From the NCBI GenBank assembly GCA_018857735.1, contig JABMCL010002476.1, positions 227,501 through 291,500 of the forward strand: a stretch of DNA of 64,000 nt, written 5' to 3'. The position numbers and the translations under genes were made by a program. This document shows, one piece after another, positions 24,901 through 34,520 of this stretch. Origin of the DNA: Alviniconcha marisindica (taxonomy: Eukaryota; Mollusca; Gastropoda; Provannidae). The number at the start of each line of letters is the position of its first letter. Position 1 is the stretch's first letter. The notes under the pieces were generated by a model. The model did no database searches, had not been told where the DNA came from, and saw only the letters and a program-made list of their open reading frames with translations.

Positions 24901-27900
24901 ATCAGAGGACTGTTGTGCTGTGAAACAAATCACATGTGCCTTGAGGACTGTTGTGCTGTGAAACAAATCACGTGTCTTGAGGACTGTTGTGCTGTGAAAC
25001 AAATCACATGTGCCTTGAGGACTGTTGGTTGTGCTGTGGAACAAATCACATGTTCCTTGAGGACTGTTGTGCTGTGGAACAAATCGTATGTGCCTTGAGG
25101 ACTGTTGTGCTGTGAAGCCAATCACATGTGTCTTGAGGATTGTTGTGCTGTGAAACAAATCGTATGTGCCTTGAGGACTGTTGTGCTGTGGAACAAATCA
25201 CATGTGCCTTGAGGACTGTTGTGCTGTGACAAATCACATGGCTTGAGACTGTGTGCTGTGAAATCACATGTGCCTTGAGGACTGTTGTGCTGTGGAACAA
25301 ATCGTATGTGCCTTGAGGACTGTTGTGCTGTGAAGCCAATCACATGTGCCTTGAGGACTGTTGTGCTGTGAAACAAATCACATGTGCCTTGAGGACTGTT
25401 GTGCTGTGAAACAAATCACATGTGCCTTGAGGACTGTTGTGCTGTGAAACAAATCACATGTGCCTTGAGGACTGTTGTGCTGTGAAACAAATCACATGTG
25501 CCTTGAGGACTGTTGTGCTGTGAAACAAGGACCCATAGTGGGTTCCAGACTGCCAATTAGTTGAGCAGCTCCGGCCAGGCAGAATATCCCAACTTTCTGC
25601 ATAGTACAGTGTCTGCAAGCCATTTCACAACTAAGTCAAGCACACACTACGTCATATCTAAGGGTCACATGTTATGTCCCGTTACAAGTTAGCAACACAT
25701 GAAAGGAAGAAAAAACCTTCCCAAAGTGATACTTTGGGAACAGGTCACTCCAGGAATATTTTTATCAACAGCCTGTCCTCAGAGTGGGACAGAATCTATT
25801 TTTATTTCAGCTGTTTTCAGCTTGTGGCACAAATTCACCTAGATGCTGCGCTACAAAAAGGATGAACCCAAAGTTGGCCCACAAGCTTTAGCATTGCAGC
25901 CAAGCAAAAAAGGAATGGTGGATTCCAAAGAAGCTTAACATCATCAGTGAGCTGTTAGAATGGTCTCACACAGACAATATTCTATGCCACAGAAATACTT
26001 TCTTTTGTGTTTGGTGCATGTGTCCATCAGGTTTTGCTCACTGACTATGACACTGTCAAAGTTGTGCCTTATATGTTATATTCTGGAGCACTTTTCTGTG
26101 GATCTTTTTTTAATAACTTTTGAGCCAAATTTTGGAGGGTGTGGCTTATATCCAGCGGGCCTTGCAATGCTAAAATTATGGTAGGGTGTGGCTTACATCC
26201 AGAGGGCCTTGCAGTGCTAGTTATGGTAGGGTGTGGCTTACATCCAGAGGGCCTTGAAGTGCTAAAGTTATGGTAGGGTGTGGCTTATATCCAGAAGACC
26301 CTGCAGTGCTAAAGTTATGGTAGGGTGTGGCTTATATCCAGAGGATCTTGCAGTGCTAAAGTTATGGTAGGGTGTGGCTTATATCCAGAGAGCCTCGAAG
26401 TGCTAAAGATATGGTAGGGTGTGGCTTATATCCAGAAGATCTTGCAGTGCTAAAGTTATGGCAGGGTGTGGCTTATATCCAGAGGGCCTTGCAGTGCTTA
26501 AGTTATGGTAGGGTGTGGCTTATATCCAGAGGGCCTTGCAGTGCTAAAGTTATGGTAGGGTGTGGCTTATATCCAGATGGCCTTGCAGTGCTAAAGTTAT
26601 GGTAGGGTGTGGCTTATATCCAGAGGGCCTTGCAGTGCTAAAGTTATGGTAGGGTGTGGCTAATATGCAGAGGGCCTTGCAGTGCTAAAATTACGGTAGC
26701 AGCAGTACCTCAACCCATCCTGTTCCTTCTCATCCCTCTCACGCTCAATGACAAGTCCAATGGTGTCTGCCTTGCGCTGCGGGGAATGGGCAATGCATCC
26801 AGGTAGCAAGAAAATCTGTCAACACAGCAACATACATCCAGGTAGCAAGAAAATCTGTCAACACAGCAACATACATCCAGGAAGCAAGAAAATCTGTCAA
26901 CACAGCAACATGCATCCAGGTAGCAAGAAAATCTGTCAACACAGCAACATGCATCCAGGTAGCAAGAAAATCAATGGCTACAGCAAATAAAGATAGCTGT
27001 GGAGTGTCCCAAACACACAAAGGCTGTATCATGAATGAAGACAAAGGCTGTATCATGAATGAAGTGCTGGGTCATGTTCCACAATTATATACAGCAGGTT
27101 CTACAGCAGTACAATAAGTTTACACTTACAGGTAAACACTCATTATAGGTCAATGTAATCACTATTGTTGGAAGCAAATCAATCTGTTGTAATTATTGAC
27201 CCAGCCCCTGTCTGTCTGTAATCTTGTTGTTTTAGATGACTTGTTTGTTTTGTATGTGTACACCTATGGTGTTGGTAGTCTTTTAAATTTTCTCTCTCTC
27301 TGGCATGGTGTGAATGTATTTCATTGAGAGTATTATGTAGTTGTTTCATATACTTTGATGAAATGTTCCCTGCAACCTTCCCCTCACCCCTTGTATGACC
27401 GGTTGTGTAAATAAAAGTATCCCTAGCGTGTGCCCGAGTCATGGTGAGTGATAGTCGTGGACTGACAGAATTGTGCTGTGACATGATGGTACATCCATCA
27501 TACTGTGTTCATAACAATGACTTAGTACTATATTATAATTTTGTATGTTGATTTCAAAAACATTATATGCTTATATATTATTATTGTGTGTAAATAATGT
27601 AGGCTCGGCTGGACCTACAATCGTATTTATTGTTTGTCACAGCGTGCTGTCTTCACAACCAATAAATGGTGAAACATCTATTTTGAGTCTGGAGTCCATT
27701 CCCCACGACCTGTCACACTGATACGTGTCTGAGTGCCCAGTGAGGCAAAAGATTTTTCTCACAGAGTCAGCTTTCAGTGCCGATGCTCTCACGCGGTTCA
27801 TACACCCACTGTGTGCAATCGCATGCATCAACATCTGCACGCACGTCAAAAATCCTAAACACCAACACCCACAGGCATACCCTTACTTGGACACACAAAA

Positions 27901-29015
27901 ATACTACACACACTGGTCGCAGCGGGTAGTGCCGCTCTTGCAGCTGCTGTGCCTTGCCAAGGTACGGGGACCTGAATTTCCTGCAAGGGACAAAGAAGTA
28001 CTAAACAAAAAAAATGGAAGTATGTTAATTCAGAAGCACAAACACACTCACCTCTCCCTCCTTGATGGGGACATCTCGGTGCTTGCCTCGCTCCACAACT
28101 TTCAGAACCATGTCCCCCTTCAGCATGTAGAACAGCTGAAACACACACACACACACATACATGGGCACACAAAGTCATAAAGTAATGCGTATTTAATGTT
28201 CAACTTTCTTGAAAACATACAAAAGGTTAAAAAAGACTGCTTACTTTAATTAGACAATACAAAACATGCAAGAATCTCCCCAAAATCTCCAACTGAACTT
28301 CATTCAGATCAAATGTCATTCTTATGATCATTTGTTACTATGCTAGTGTGTAACTAATTTATTAATATTATCTGTAAAAAAAATCTGAAACAGAACGACG
28401 GCTTCTGCCATTCTATTACCTGCGTCCTGCCATGTACTGCTTAGTGCTATATGACCTGTGGCCTGGCATTGCTGTTATACTATGGCCTGCGTCCTGGCAT
28501 TGTCATTTGTCTAAAACAAGATCCAAACACAAAAAGGTTCAAAATAACGCTTATTTATTATGACACAGACACACAATATGCAAATTATCGGGGGAAATCC
28601 CCTTTGTCAAGCCACAAAATAACACTTAAACAACAGATAAATGGTTAAATTTAAAAACAGTGGAAAATAAGAGAAACTTCTCTTTTTTGGGTCGAGCTGT
28701 TGTCGCTTGTTCAGTGTATGGAAGAGTGTTGTTGAAGAACAAGCAACAACAGCTCAACCCAAAAAAGATAAGTTTCTCTCTCATTTTTCGATGTTTTTAA
28801 CCGTTTATCTGTTGTTTAAGTGTCATTTTGCAGGTTGACAAAGGGGATTTCTCAGAAAATGTGCATACTGCGTGTCCATGTCATAATAAATAAGCATTCT
28901 TTTGAACCTTTTCATATTTGATTCTAATATTATCTGTGTTTGTTAAAGCATATTAAAACATAATTATTTAACTGCCTGTTTGTTGCTTTAAAATGTTCTG
29001 ATTGAAAATGTGCAT

Positions 29016-29083
<68 letters not shown>

Positions 29084-32000
29084 TGTTTTATGTTGTGTGT
29101 GAGTGTGTGTTTTCTTGTTTTGTTTTTCAATCGTTTGTGTGTTTTGATCTTGTTTCAGAATTCTGGCTTTGTTTCAGATTTCTCTCTCACCGTTGTTTCT
29201 CTGTTGTTATCATACAGATTTATTTGATATGCACCTTTAAGGAATTTTACAGATTTGTAAATTTGACAGGGTTTGCAAACTTTACATAATTTGTCAGAAT
29301 AAAACACAAACAGCCAGGTCAGTCATGTTATTCTGCCCCGCTGAAGACTGCAACAAAATTCATCACCAGAAAAAGTTTTTTTTATAAATTAGATTTTATT
29401 TAAACTGTTGTGTATACCACACGTTTTCTTGACAATTTTTACAATCTGTACCTCTTCACCCTCTTCAATGTGAAAGTCTTTCCGCTCGTTCGGACCACCA
29501 ACGTAGAACACTTTCATCTGCCCATCACTGTGCCTGCAAGTAATCGCAACACATTATTAACGATTCATACAAATTTGGATACATGTCTGGTTGGGTCGCC
29601 CTGACATGACCATGCTGGTTGACCAGGTGTAAAACACCAAGTAACGAGTTACTTACTTACACTTACAGAGACCATATACAGTCCATTAGGGATAGGGGAG
29701 TAAGTAAAGTGGTGTTTTATGCCCAGTCAACCACTGAACCAGTGCGGTTATATCAGGGCGACAGCGATATGGGAGAGAGGGGACTGGGTGCATAAGACTA
29801 AGAGTGACTCATCCCAAGCGCTCTGACCTGCAGAAACAGGAAAAACTGACTGCCACCGCCAGAACAATAAGTATCATTATAATGATATTAAGGTGGTGGA
29901 GACCTTGCCAGTGAACAGCAAACTATGTACTTTGCAACTTGCTCTTTGAACTGTTGTGAGGAACACAGTCACAAAGACAGTGCCCAGATTACCAACTGTT
30001 GAATCTGGACATCTGAAACTGATGTCACTTATATAACAATACAAGTTATATTCTGGAGAAAAGGTCAGCTTCCATCAGGGTTCACATTAACTGGTAATTT
30101 TTGGTATTTTATTGGTTAAGATCAGCATATGTACCACTACCAGTACCAGGGAAAAGATCAGCAAACGGTCAGACATACTGGCTGTTATTTTTATTTCATT
30201 TGACCAGTTCTCATCCCCCCCCCCCCCAAAAAAATCCACACACACACACAAACAACCACAGCACAAAGAGAGAGTGTATGTGGCATGTGTGTGTGTGTGT
30301 GTGTGCGTGAGACAGTGAGTGTGTGTCTGCAGACAGGGAAGGGATCAGGGACAGGGTGTTTGCTAGAAGAGCTTCAGCAGTAGCATTAAAGGACAAGTCC
30401 AAGGTTTGGGGTGATTTTTGACACAATTTCCATTAAAGCTCGCTGAGAATGATGATGTAGGTGAAACTGTGATCTGAGGGTCATAAATGTACGAAAAAGG
30501 CATTTTCTGTCGTACCGAAAGCATCGCCATGATGCCCAAATCACGTGACCATATGCCTACTATGTCACTCTTGGGAGTCGCTGCAAAATGGCCAACTCAA
30601 GCTCCGAAGACAAAACTGATACTTTGCCCAAGAGACCCACAAGGATACAGCCGTATCAGTTTGAACTTGTCAGGCAGGATTTTGAAAGAGTACCGGAACA
30701 TCGTGTCAGCTTCGAAGCAAACCCCATGCGGTATTCCATGGGGTTTGCGAAATTGCACTCACTGAAGTGCTCGCTACACAAATGGGCGTGACGTGGCACA
30801 GCAAGAAAGTCAGCTTGTTTGAATTGTATAAATTCAATCCACTTTTGCCTCACTGAGGGTCGATTGCGCGGGAGCTTGTGCATTGTTAATGTTATACCTG
30901 GGGTAGTCTGTGATTTGTTACAGTTCGCGGCAACACAGTAGGCCGGCATAGTTAACTTTTTTGTCGACCACACGCATACACAGTTTACTGAAGAATCTAA
31001 GATGGCAACCACACTGACTCCCCAGACTGATGTCACTTTGGGAAAGTCACGTGACTGATGGAGAACCCGAGACTGTAGTTTCGGCCAGCCTACAGAAAAT
31101 AAAATTGATTAAAAACCCAGTTAAACATTTTTTATTTCATTAAATCTGAAACTGGTGACTCATTTGCCAATCATTTCAATGGTCATTTTGCATCCTTAAA
31201 AATCTTGGACTTTTCCTTTAAGTATAGACCGCTGTGTATCTGACTGGTTACAGTGACTGACTGGTTTCTGTGAACCACTTTTGTCATCTTATAGTATAAG
31301 TTATACAGTTATAGATATCATACCAGTTCCAGTTTGAAAAATGTCTAGAGCAATCACTGTTTCATTCAGTGAAGTACAACTCAACTGCTACAAAAAAAAA
31401 TCTAAAAAATTTGGATAACACTAACAAGTTTTCTGGTCCAAAGGACTTCTTTCTTTCTTACTGCTATTACCAATCACTGAATCAGGCACAAACTGCTGGT
31501 ATTGTTGAAATATGAAACAATTTTACCTGTCTTTATCACAATATCAGTTTATCACTTTATGTTTTTACTATTTAGTTTTACGGCATACCCTCTATGTGAA
31601 CCTGTGCCACAAGCTAAAAATAGATGTCCCTTTCTGGCTACAGGCTATTTGACAAGAATGCACCTGGAGTGAACTTCAGACAACACTTTTGGAAGTTTTT
31701 TTCTTCCCCCCCCCCCCTTTTTAAAAATATTTTTTTATATCTCAGCTGTTGCTAGCTTGTAACTGGACATGACACATGTGACCTAATTTTGTCAAAGGGC
31801 TCCTGGATGCTATGCTATACTAATGATAACTCTATCTATAAGTGTAACAGTACTGCTGCATATATCTGGATACAGGAAGTTGGATCCTGTATATATAAAA
31901 AAAAAAAAAAGCACACACTCTGGCCCAATTCTGGGAGCATGCTGGCCATAGCATCTAGATAATTCAGCAGTTATTTTGTTGAGCAAGATTAATTTCTTCA

Positions 32001-33125
32001 CCAAAACCTAGACTAAATACTAGATACAATAACACAGAACCTTCAACTTCAGTATTATATTATTAGCAATCAAACAAAAGTTGAATGGTCATGGTAACTG
32101 TTGTGAATTTATGAAAACAAACCGACTGGCTTAAAAAAGTGAAAAAGAGAAGAAGCTCTTTTATAGGAACACAGACTAACACTTGTAACTGAGAAATAAT
32201 TAAAAGTAAAACCAAAAGGATAGAAATCCCTTTGAGTTTGACACATAATTTATAACTCCAGTCTCAACAGTCAACATTTTGAAATTGAATATGAAGCTCA
32301 CTCATTATCTCTTCTTGGTGTTCCATTGAACAGAAAACTGCTTGTTTGATTTTGCTGCACTTTTGGGGGGTCTGCAGAGTCCTATAAAGTGGTATAACGA
32401 AAAGAAGAGAAAAAAAAAGAGAAAAGGGTGAAAGAAAGGAACATTTTTTTTTAGACAGGATAATGGGTGCTGTGTATTAACTACTTTTGTTCTAGTTGTC
32501 TGAACTATAGTTGTGCAACGCACTGCCGGCACCATTAAACCACGTCTCCATTACTGATTACTCACAATCACATCCAACATAAAAATACATAGTCAATAAA
32601 ATGCATAATAAATCGTTATGCCAAAAACACGAAAGAAGGAAATGAAAAGAAAAGTACTAAAAATAAAATCGATGAAGCCAGATACAAAATTGCAATGCCA
32701 ATGGCCTCGAAGCCCTACTCGCTACAAGACCAATGCTTCGCAGTCCGAAAAAGAAACAAAAAGAAAAGAAAAAAAGAAAACCAGTAAAGGACACGTTGCA
32801 TAAAAGAGTACCCTCAAAAGAACTAGTGCCGAAAGCGTTATCGCAAATTCTGCGTGGGAAGACACAATGTTAACAAATTAGGTCGCGAAGCGCATTCGTT
32901 TCCACCAGGCGGTCGCATCTTGCGCGAGGTTGCGCACATATTCACGACACTTAAATCTTTGAAAAAAAGACTAAAATCAGTATAAACATACATCATTGTG
33001 TTGCACACTGGCGGAAGGAAGAACTTTTTGTTTTCTTCGATCCATTTGTCGGTATTGTAATGTACCGGTGTCAGCGTGGTCGTGCGCTTCTTGCTGGGAG
33101 GTTCGTTCTTTGCAATGTCAGCCAT
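18970..33125 (-). CDS. HAAO: 3-hydroxyanthranilate 3,4-dioxygenase, 10 exons, complete
   Basis: HAAO is the cytosolic Fe(II) ring-cleaving dioxygenase of the kynurenine pathway; it opens 3-hydroxyanthranilate to the precursor of quinolinate and NAD. Minus-strand exons: 33125-32992, 29533-29452, 28135-28052, 26815-26709, 24830-24729, 24236-24193, 22571-22423, 21199-21131, 19761-19679, 19057-18970. All have GT-AG borders and keep phase, giving 942 nt and 313 aa. Residues matching the known enzyme are Arg62, His66 and Glu72 ([11 protein letters not shown]) and His110, Arg114 and Glu124 ([15 protein letters not shown]), i.e. the His/Glu/His iron site and substrate-binding Arg/Glu. The C-terminal cupin half ends in [14 protein letters not shown]. 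The start ATG at 33125 (AGCATGG) follows a good Kozak context and gives about 19 extra N-terminal residues relative to human (286 aa). Exon 8 could end 3 nt earlier (21134), but GTGAGT after 21131 is the better donor. Introns hold most of the region's repeats. Confidence 0.93.
19848..20532. mobile_element. piggyBac-like MITE, 685 bp (copy 2), HAAO intron 8
   Basis: It begins TTAACCCCTTCACTGCC and ends in the reverse complement of TTAACCCTTTCACTGC, nearly the same ends as the 215-bp element at 5452-5666. Sub-terminal sequence contains the short palindrome GGCCCGGAAATCTTCCGGGCC (20496-20516, approximate). No ORF with transposase similarity was seen, so it is non-autonomous. Confidence 0.75.
20597..20965 (-). 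pseudogene. Non-LTR retrotransposon RNase H fragment, decayed
   Basis: Minus-strand translation with one or two frame changes reads [12 protein letters not shown], stop, ANRLDG, then [20 protein letters not shown] and, at the end, WGEKVAQVC before a stop. The CPGHxGVxGNxxADRLA pattern is the conserved segment of the RNase H domain in jockey/I-type LINE polyproteins, common in mollusc genomes. In-frame stops show it is dead. It sits in HAAO intron 8. The match is from family knowledge, not a search. Confidence 0.6.
22315..22400. other. Weak SINE-like segment in HAAO intron 7
   Basis: The minus strand of 'aactcaaatctgtaacctcc' resembles a degraded box B (GGTTACAGATTTGAGTT). The match is weak and no box A is convincing. 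Confidence 0.2.
23880..24072 (+). repeat. Polypurine tract, about 190 nt
   Basis: The + strand is mostly G/A (GAGGAGGAGATGGAGGG, GAAGAAGAAGACGATGAAGA) with few pyrimidines. On the transcribed minus strand of HAAO it is a long pyrimidine tract about 120 nt downstream of the exon 6 donor. Confidence 0.75.
24469..24526. repeat. Perfect 18-bp hairpin in HAAO intron 5
   Basis: ATTTTGGAACTGATCACA at 24469-24486 is exactly complementary to TGTGATCAGTTCCAAAAT at 24509-24526, with a 22-nt loop. Confidence 0.85.
24841..24905 (+). repeat. Interspersed repeat, family A (copy 2)
   Basis: 'gtaagtaagtaagttagtaa' followed by 'acacccagtcaaccagtacg' and 'gttatatcag'. Its 3' end runs straight into the 38-bp minisatellite. 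Confidence 0.7.
24906..25530. repeat. Minisatellite, 38-bp unit, about 16 copies, HAAO intron 4
   Basis: The unit is built from 'aaacaaatcacatgtgcctt' and 'gaggactgttgtgctgtg'. Variants include 'cgtatgtg' and 'gaagccaatc' forms and one degraded stretch at about 25228-25265. ORFs over it are repeat artefacts. Confidence 0.97.
26137..26699. repeat. Minisatellite, 47-bp unit, about 12 copies, beside HAAO exon 4
   Basis: The unit contains 'ttatggtagggtgtggctta' and 'tatccagagggccttgcagt'. The array stops about 9 nt from the exon 4 splice donor (GT at 26708-26707), so it fills the 5' end of intron 4. Confidence 0.97.
26796..26971 (-). repeat. 39-bp array duplicating the HAAO exon 4 splice acceptor
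   Basis: Copies start at 26796, 26835, 26874, 26913 and 26952 (last one partial). On the minus strand each of the first four contains TGTTGCTGTGTTGACAG followed by the first 20 nt of exon 4 (ATTTTCTTGCTACCTGGATG). The copy nearest the body of the exon supplies the real acceptor (exon starts at 26815); three upstream copies carry the same AG in intron 3. The most upstream partial copy lacks the CAG. Confidence 0.92.
27476..27717. mobile_element. Possible solo LTR in HAAO intron 3
   Basis: The segment begins TGTGACA and ends TGTCACA (7-bp inverted TG..CA ends) and carries AATAAA about 58 bp before its right end, as an LTR would. I could not find a matching target-site duplication. The flanking 27380-27475 also contains AATAAA and may be part of the same element. 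Confidence 0.3.
28530..28915. mobile_element. Foldback element, about 180-bp inverted arms, HAAO intron 2
   Basis: The left arm (about 28530-28712) and right arm (about 28737-28915) are imperfect reverse complements around a 24-nt loop. Examples are 'gctgttgtcgcttgttc' with 'gaacaagcaacaacagc', 'aacaacagataaa' with 'tttatctgttgtt', and 'cttatttattatgaca' with 'tgtcataataaataag'. Related shorter palindromes or ends occur at 38774-38890 and 43600-43690. Confidence 0.85.
29024..29090. repeat. (TA)n microsatellite
   Basis: About 30 TA units in HAAO intron 2. Confidence 0.97.
29698..29785 (+). repeat. Interspersed repeat, family A (copy 3)
   Basis: 'gtaagtaaagtggtgtttta' and 'tgcccagtcaaccactgaac', then 'gcggttatatcagggcgaca'. 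The element may continue to about 30000. Confidence 0.7.
30386..31221 (-). mobile_element. Kolobok-like non-autonomous transposon with THAP ORF
   Basis: An 828-bp segment (30390-31217) is flanked on both sides by TTAA. Its ends are inverted repeats: AGGACAAGTCCAAGGTTT on the left, and AGGAAAAGTCCAAGATTT read inward from the right (16 of 18 match). It carries a minus-strand ORF with a THAP zinc finger (next entry). TTAA target sites combined with a THAP-domain transposase are the published hallmark of the Kolobok superfamily; piggyBac also uses TTAA but has no THAP domain, and P elements make 8-bp duplications. The catalytic part of a transposase is missing. It sits in HAAO intron 1. Confidence 0.7.
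30656..30949 (-). CDS. THAP-type zinc finger protein fragment, 97 aa (transposon-borne)
   Basis: From the ATG at 30949 the product starts [13 protein letters not shown] and shows the C2CH signature of THAP DNA-binding domains: Cys5 and Cys10 near the N terminus, a WIEFIQF block, then HLCSEHF (Cys-x2-His) and a closing [13 protein letters not shown] segment like the AVPTxF region. THAP domains are about 90 residues, so this ORF is essentially the domain alone with no catalytic region. A longer in-frame reading starts at 31036 but adds no family similarity. It is most likely the surviving DNA-binding exon of a transposase rather than a host gene. Expression is unknown. Confidence 0.6.
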   Translation of the reverse strand: MPAYCVAANCNKSQTTPGITLTMHKLPRNRPSVRQKWIEFIQFKQADFLAVPRHAHLCSEHFSECNFANPMEYRMGFASKLTRCSGTLSKSCLTSSN

Positions 33126-34195
33126 GCTGGGTTCTTTTGCCTGGGTAATGCCGGGCGAGGGTGAAAGGTTAGATGCCAAGCAAGGCCGTTGACCTTTAGC
33201 TTCCTTGACCTTACTGTTTCCTGTAAACTACGTCACTACTTTCGGTTTTTGTGGGGCTAGGCAAACCGGGTTTTAACAGCATTCTGCGTGTGTGCGTTTG
33301 CCTCTTACTTCTACCGTGTAAAATGTTTGTGTGTACATATATTTATGTGTATGTGTGTGAGCAGCTGTGTGTGTGATCATAGCCTTTTTGACTGGACACA
33401 ACTTTATTGTGGTCGTCGCAGGAGCTCATTTTTAATCATTGATTTGATACTATGCCGATAGTGGGTACCTTCATGTACTTTGTTGTTATCGTTATTCTTG
33501 GCCTAATGTTACTGTGAAGCACTTCCAGCCCAAATGAGAGGGGTCACTCTAGAAATCTTTACTGTCATCTTTTGTTGTCACGCCAGGCGGGAAATCTTAT
33601 TTATGTAAAAGACAACACTCCAGCGTTGAGAGGTGACTGCACTCTGAGTAAAAAAAGGAAAGAAAAGATGTGCTTGTTAAAGCACAAAACGGCAGCTCAG
33701 GTTTGTACAAAGTGGCTGAAGGCACACAGTCTGACCATGCCATAAGCATGTAAGAATGCTGTTTCTTTCACAGCACTGTGAGTCACTCTCTCTCTCTTGC
33801 ACACACACACACACGCAAGCTGCCAAGTGGACACAGTGAATTTCAAGGTTTATTATATGTAAGTTTGGTTTTTTTACAATCCTCTTTTTACATGTATATG
33901 CTTCGTGTATTACAGGTGCAATTCAGCACAGTTAAATCAGTCATGCCTAGTACCTTAAGAACAAGTGCAGGGGGTGGGGGGGATAAAAACATGACAATAC
34001 CACTGATCTTACACTGAATACAGATCTGGAGTTTACATGGCACAAAATGACCTGGTTACCTCTGACAAGAAACACTACTACCTTAATTACTATACTAGGG
34101 TTTACATCTCACTGTGCTACCTAAGTAAAATGAGGTCAAATGACTGAATTATTTCATGTGGAATCATTATGAAGGAAGGACCTGGATTGTCCGCA
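33126..34195. promoter_or_regulatory. HAAO upstream region and start of intergenic spacer
   Basis: Non-coding. Close to the start codon (33180-33300) the sequence is less AT-rich and includes TACGTCAC (about 33228), a CRE-like half site on either strand. No TATA box is evident. The rest of the stretch shows an AC run at 33801-33813 and nothing else. Confidence 0.3.
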
Positions 34196-34208
34196 CTGTG
34201 GATGGTGG

Positions 34209-34520
34209 AGGAGGTAGCTTGGCTGAGCGATAAAAGCACTGGAATCTGGACTGAGAGGCCACAGGGTCAAATCCCTGATCAGACAACAACTTTTTCCATG
34301 TGGATGGGTGGGGAGGTCCTGTGCATTACAAACATGCACACACTGAAGAACCCACAGCAGAAGAAATATGCCCTGGCAAAAGGCTGTACAATTTCCAACA
34401 ATGTAACTGATTTTATGACAATGAGTAGCATCACTCTGTTGCAGCTTGCTTTCCCTGGGAAAAGCAACTCCAATTTCTTGTGGGAAAATTCCCATCTGGG
34501 ACACTACACTCATTACTAAA
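34209..34520 (+). repeat. tRNA-derived SINE
   Basis: The head reads GTAGCTTGGCTGAGCGATAA (box A-like) and CAGGGTCAAATCCCTGATC (box B-like, GGTCAAATCCC), about 50 bp apart as in a tRNA. A non-tRNA body follows to about 34500. No paired acceptor stem is present, so it is a SINE and not a tRNA gene. Related heads are on the minus strand at 44880-44935, 46510-46565 and 58600-58662. Confidence 0.6.

Noticed and set aside
24874..25376. ORFs of about 60-97 codons rich in FHSTTVLK or CCAVKQITC
   Set aside because: Translations of the 38-bp minisatellite.
27905..27990. Possible extra HAAO exon after a CTTGCAG acceptor
   Set aside because: Exon 3 joins exon 4 (26815) in phase and with continuous family similarity; this segment has no HAAO-like sequence.
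18970..33125. The possibility that HAAO is a processed pseudogene
   Set aside because: It has ten exons with intact splice sites, phase and active-site residues.
34209..34285. Candidate tRNA gene
   Set aside because: Box A and B are present but there is no pairing acceptor stem or anticodon arm; better explained as a SINE head.
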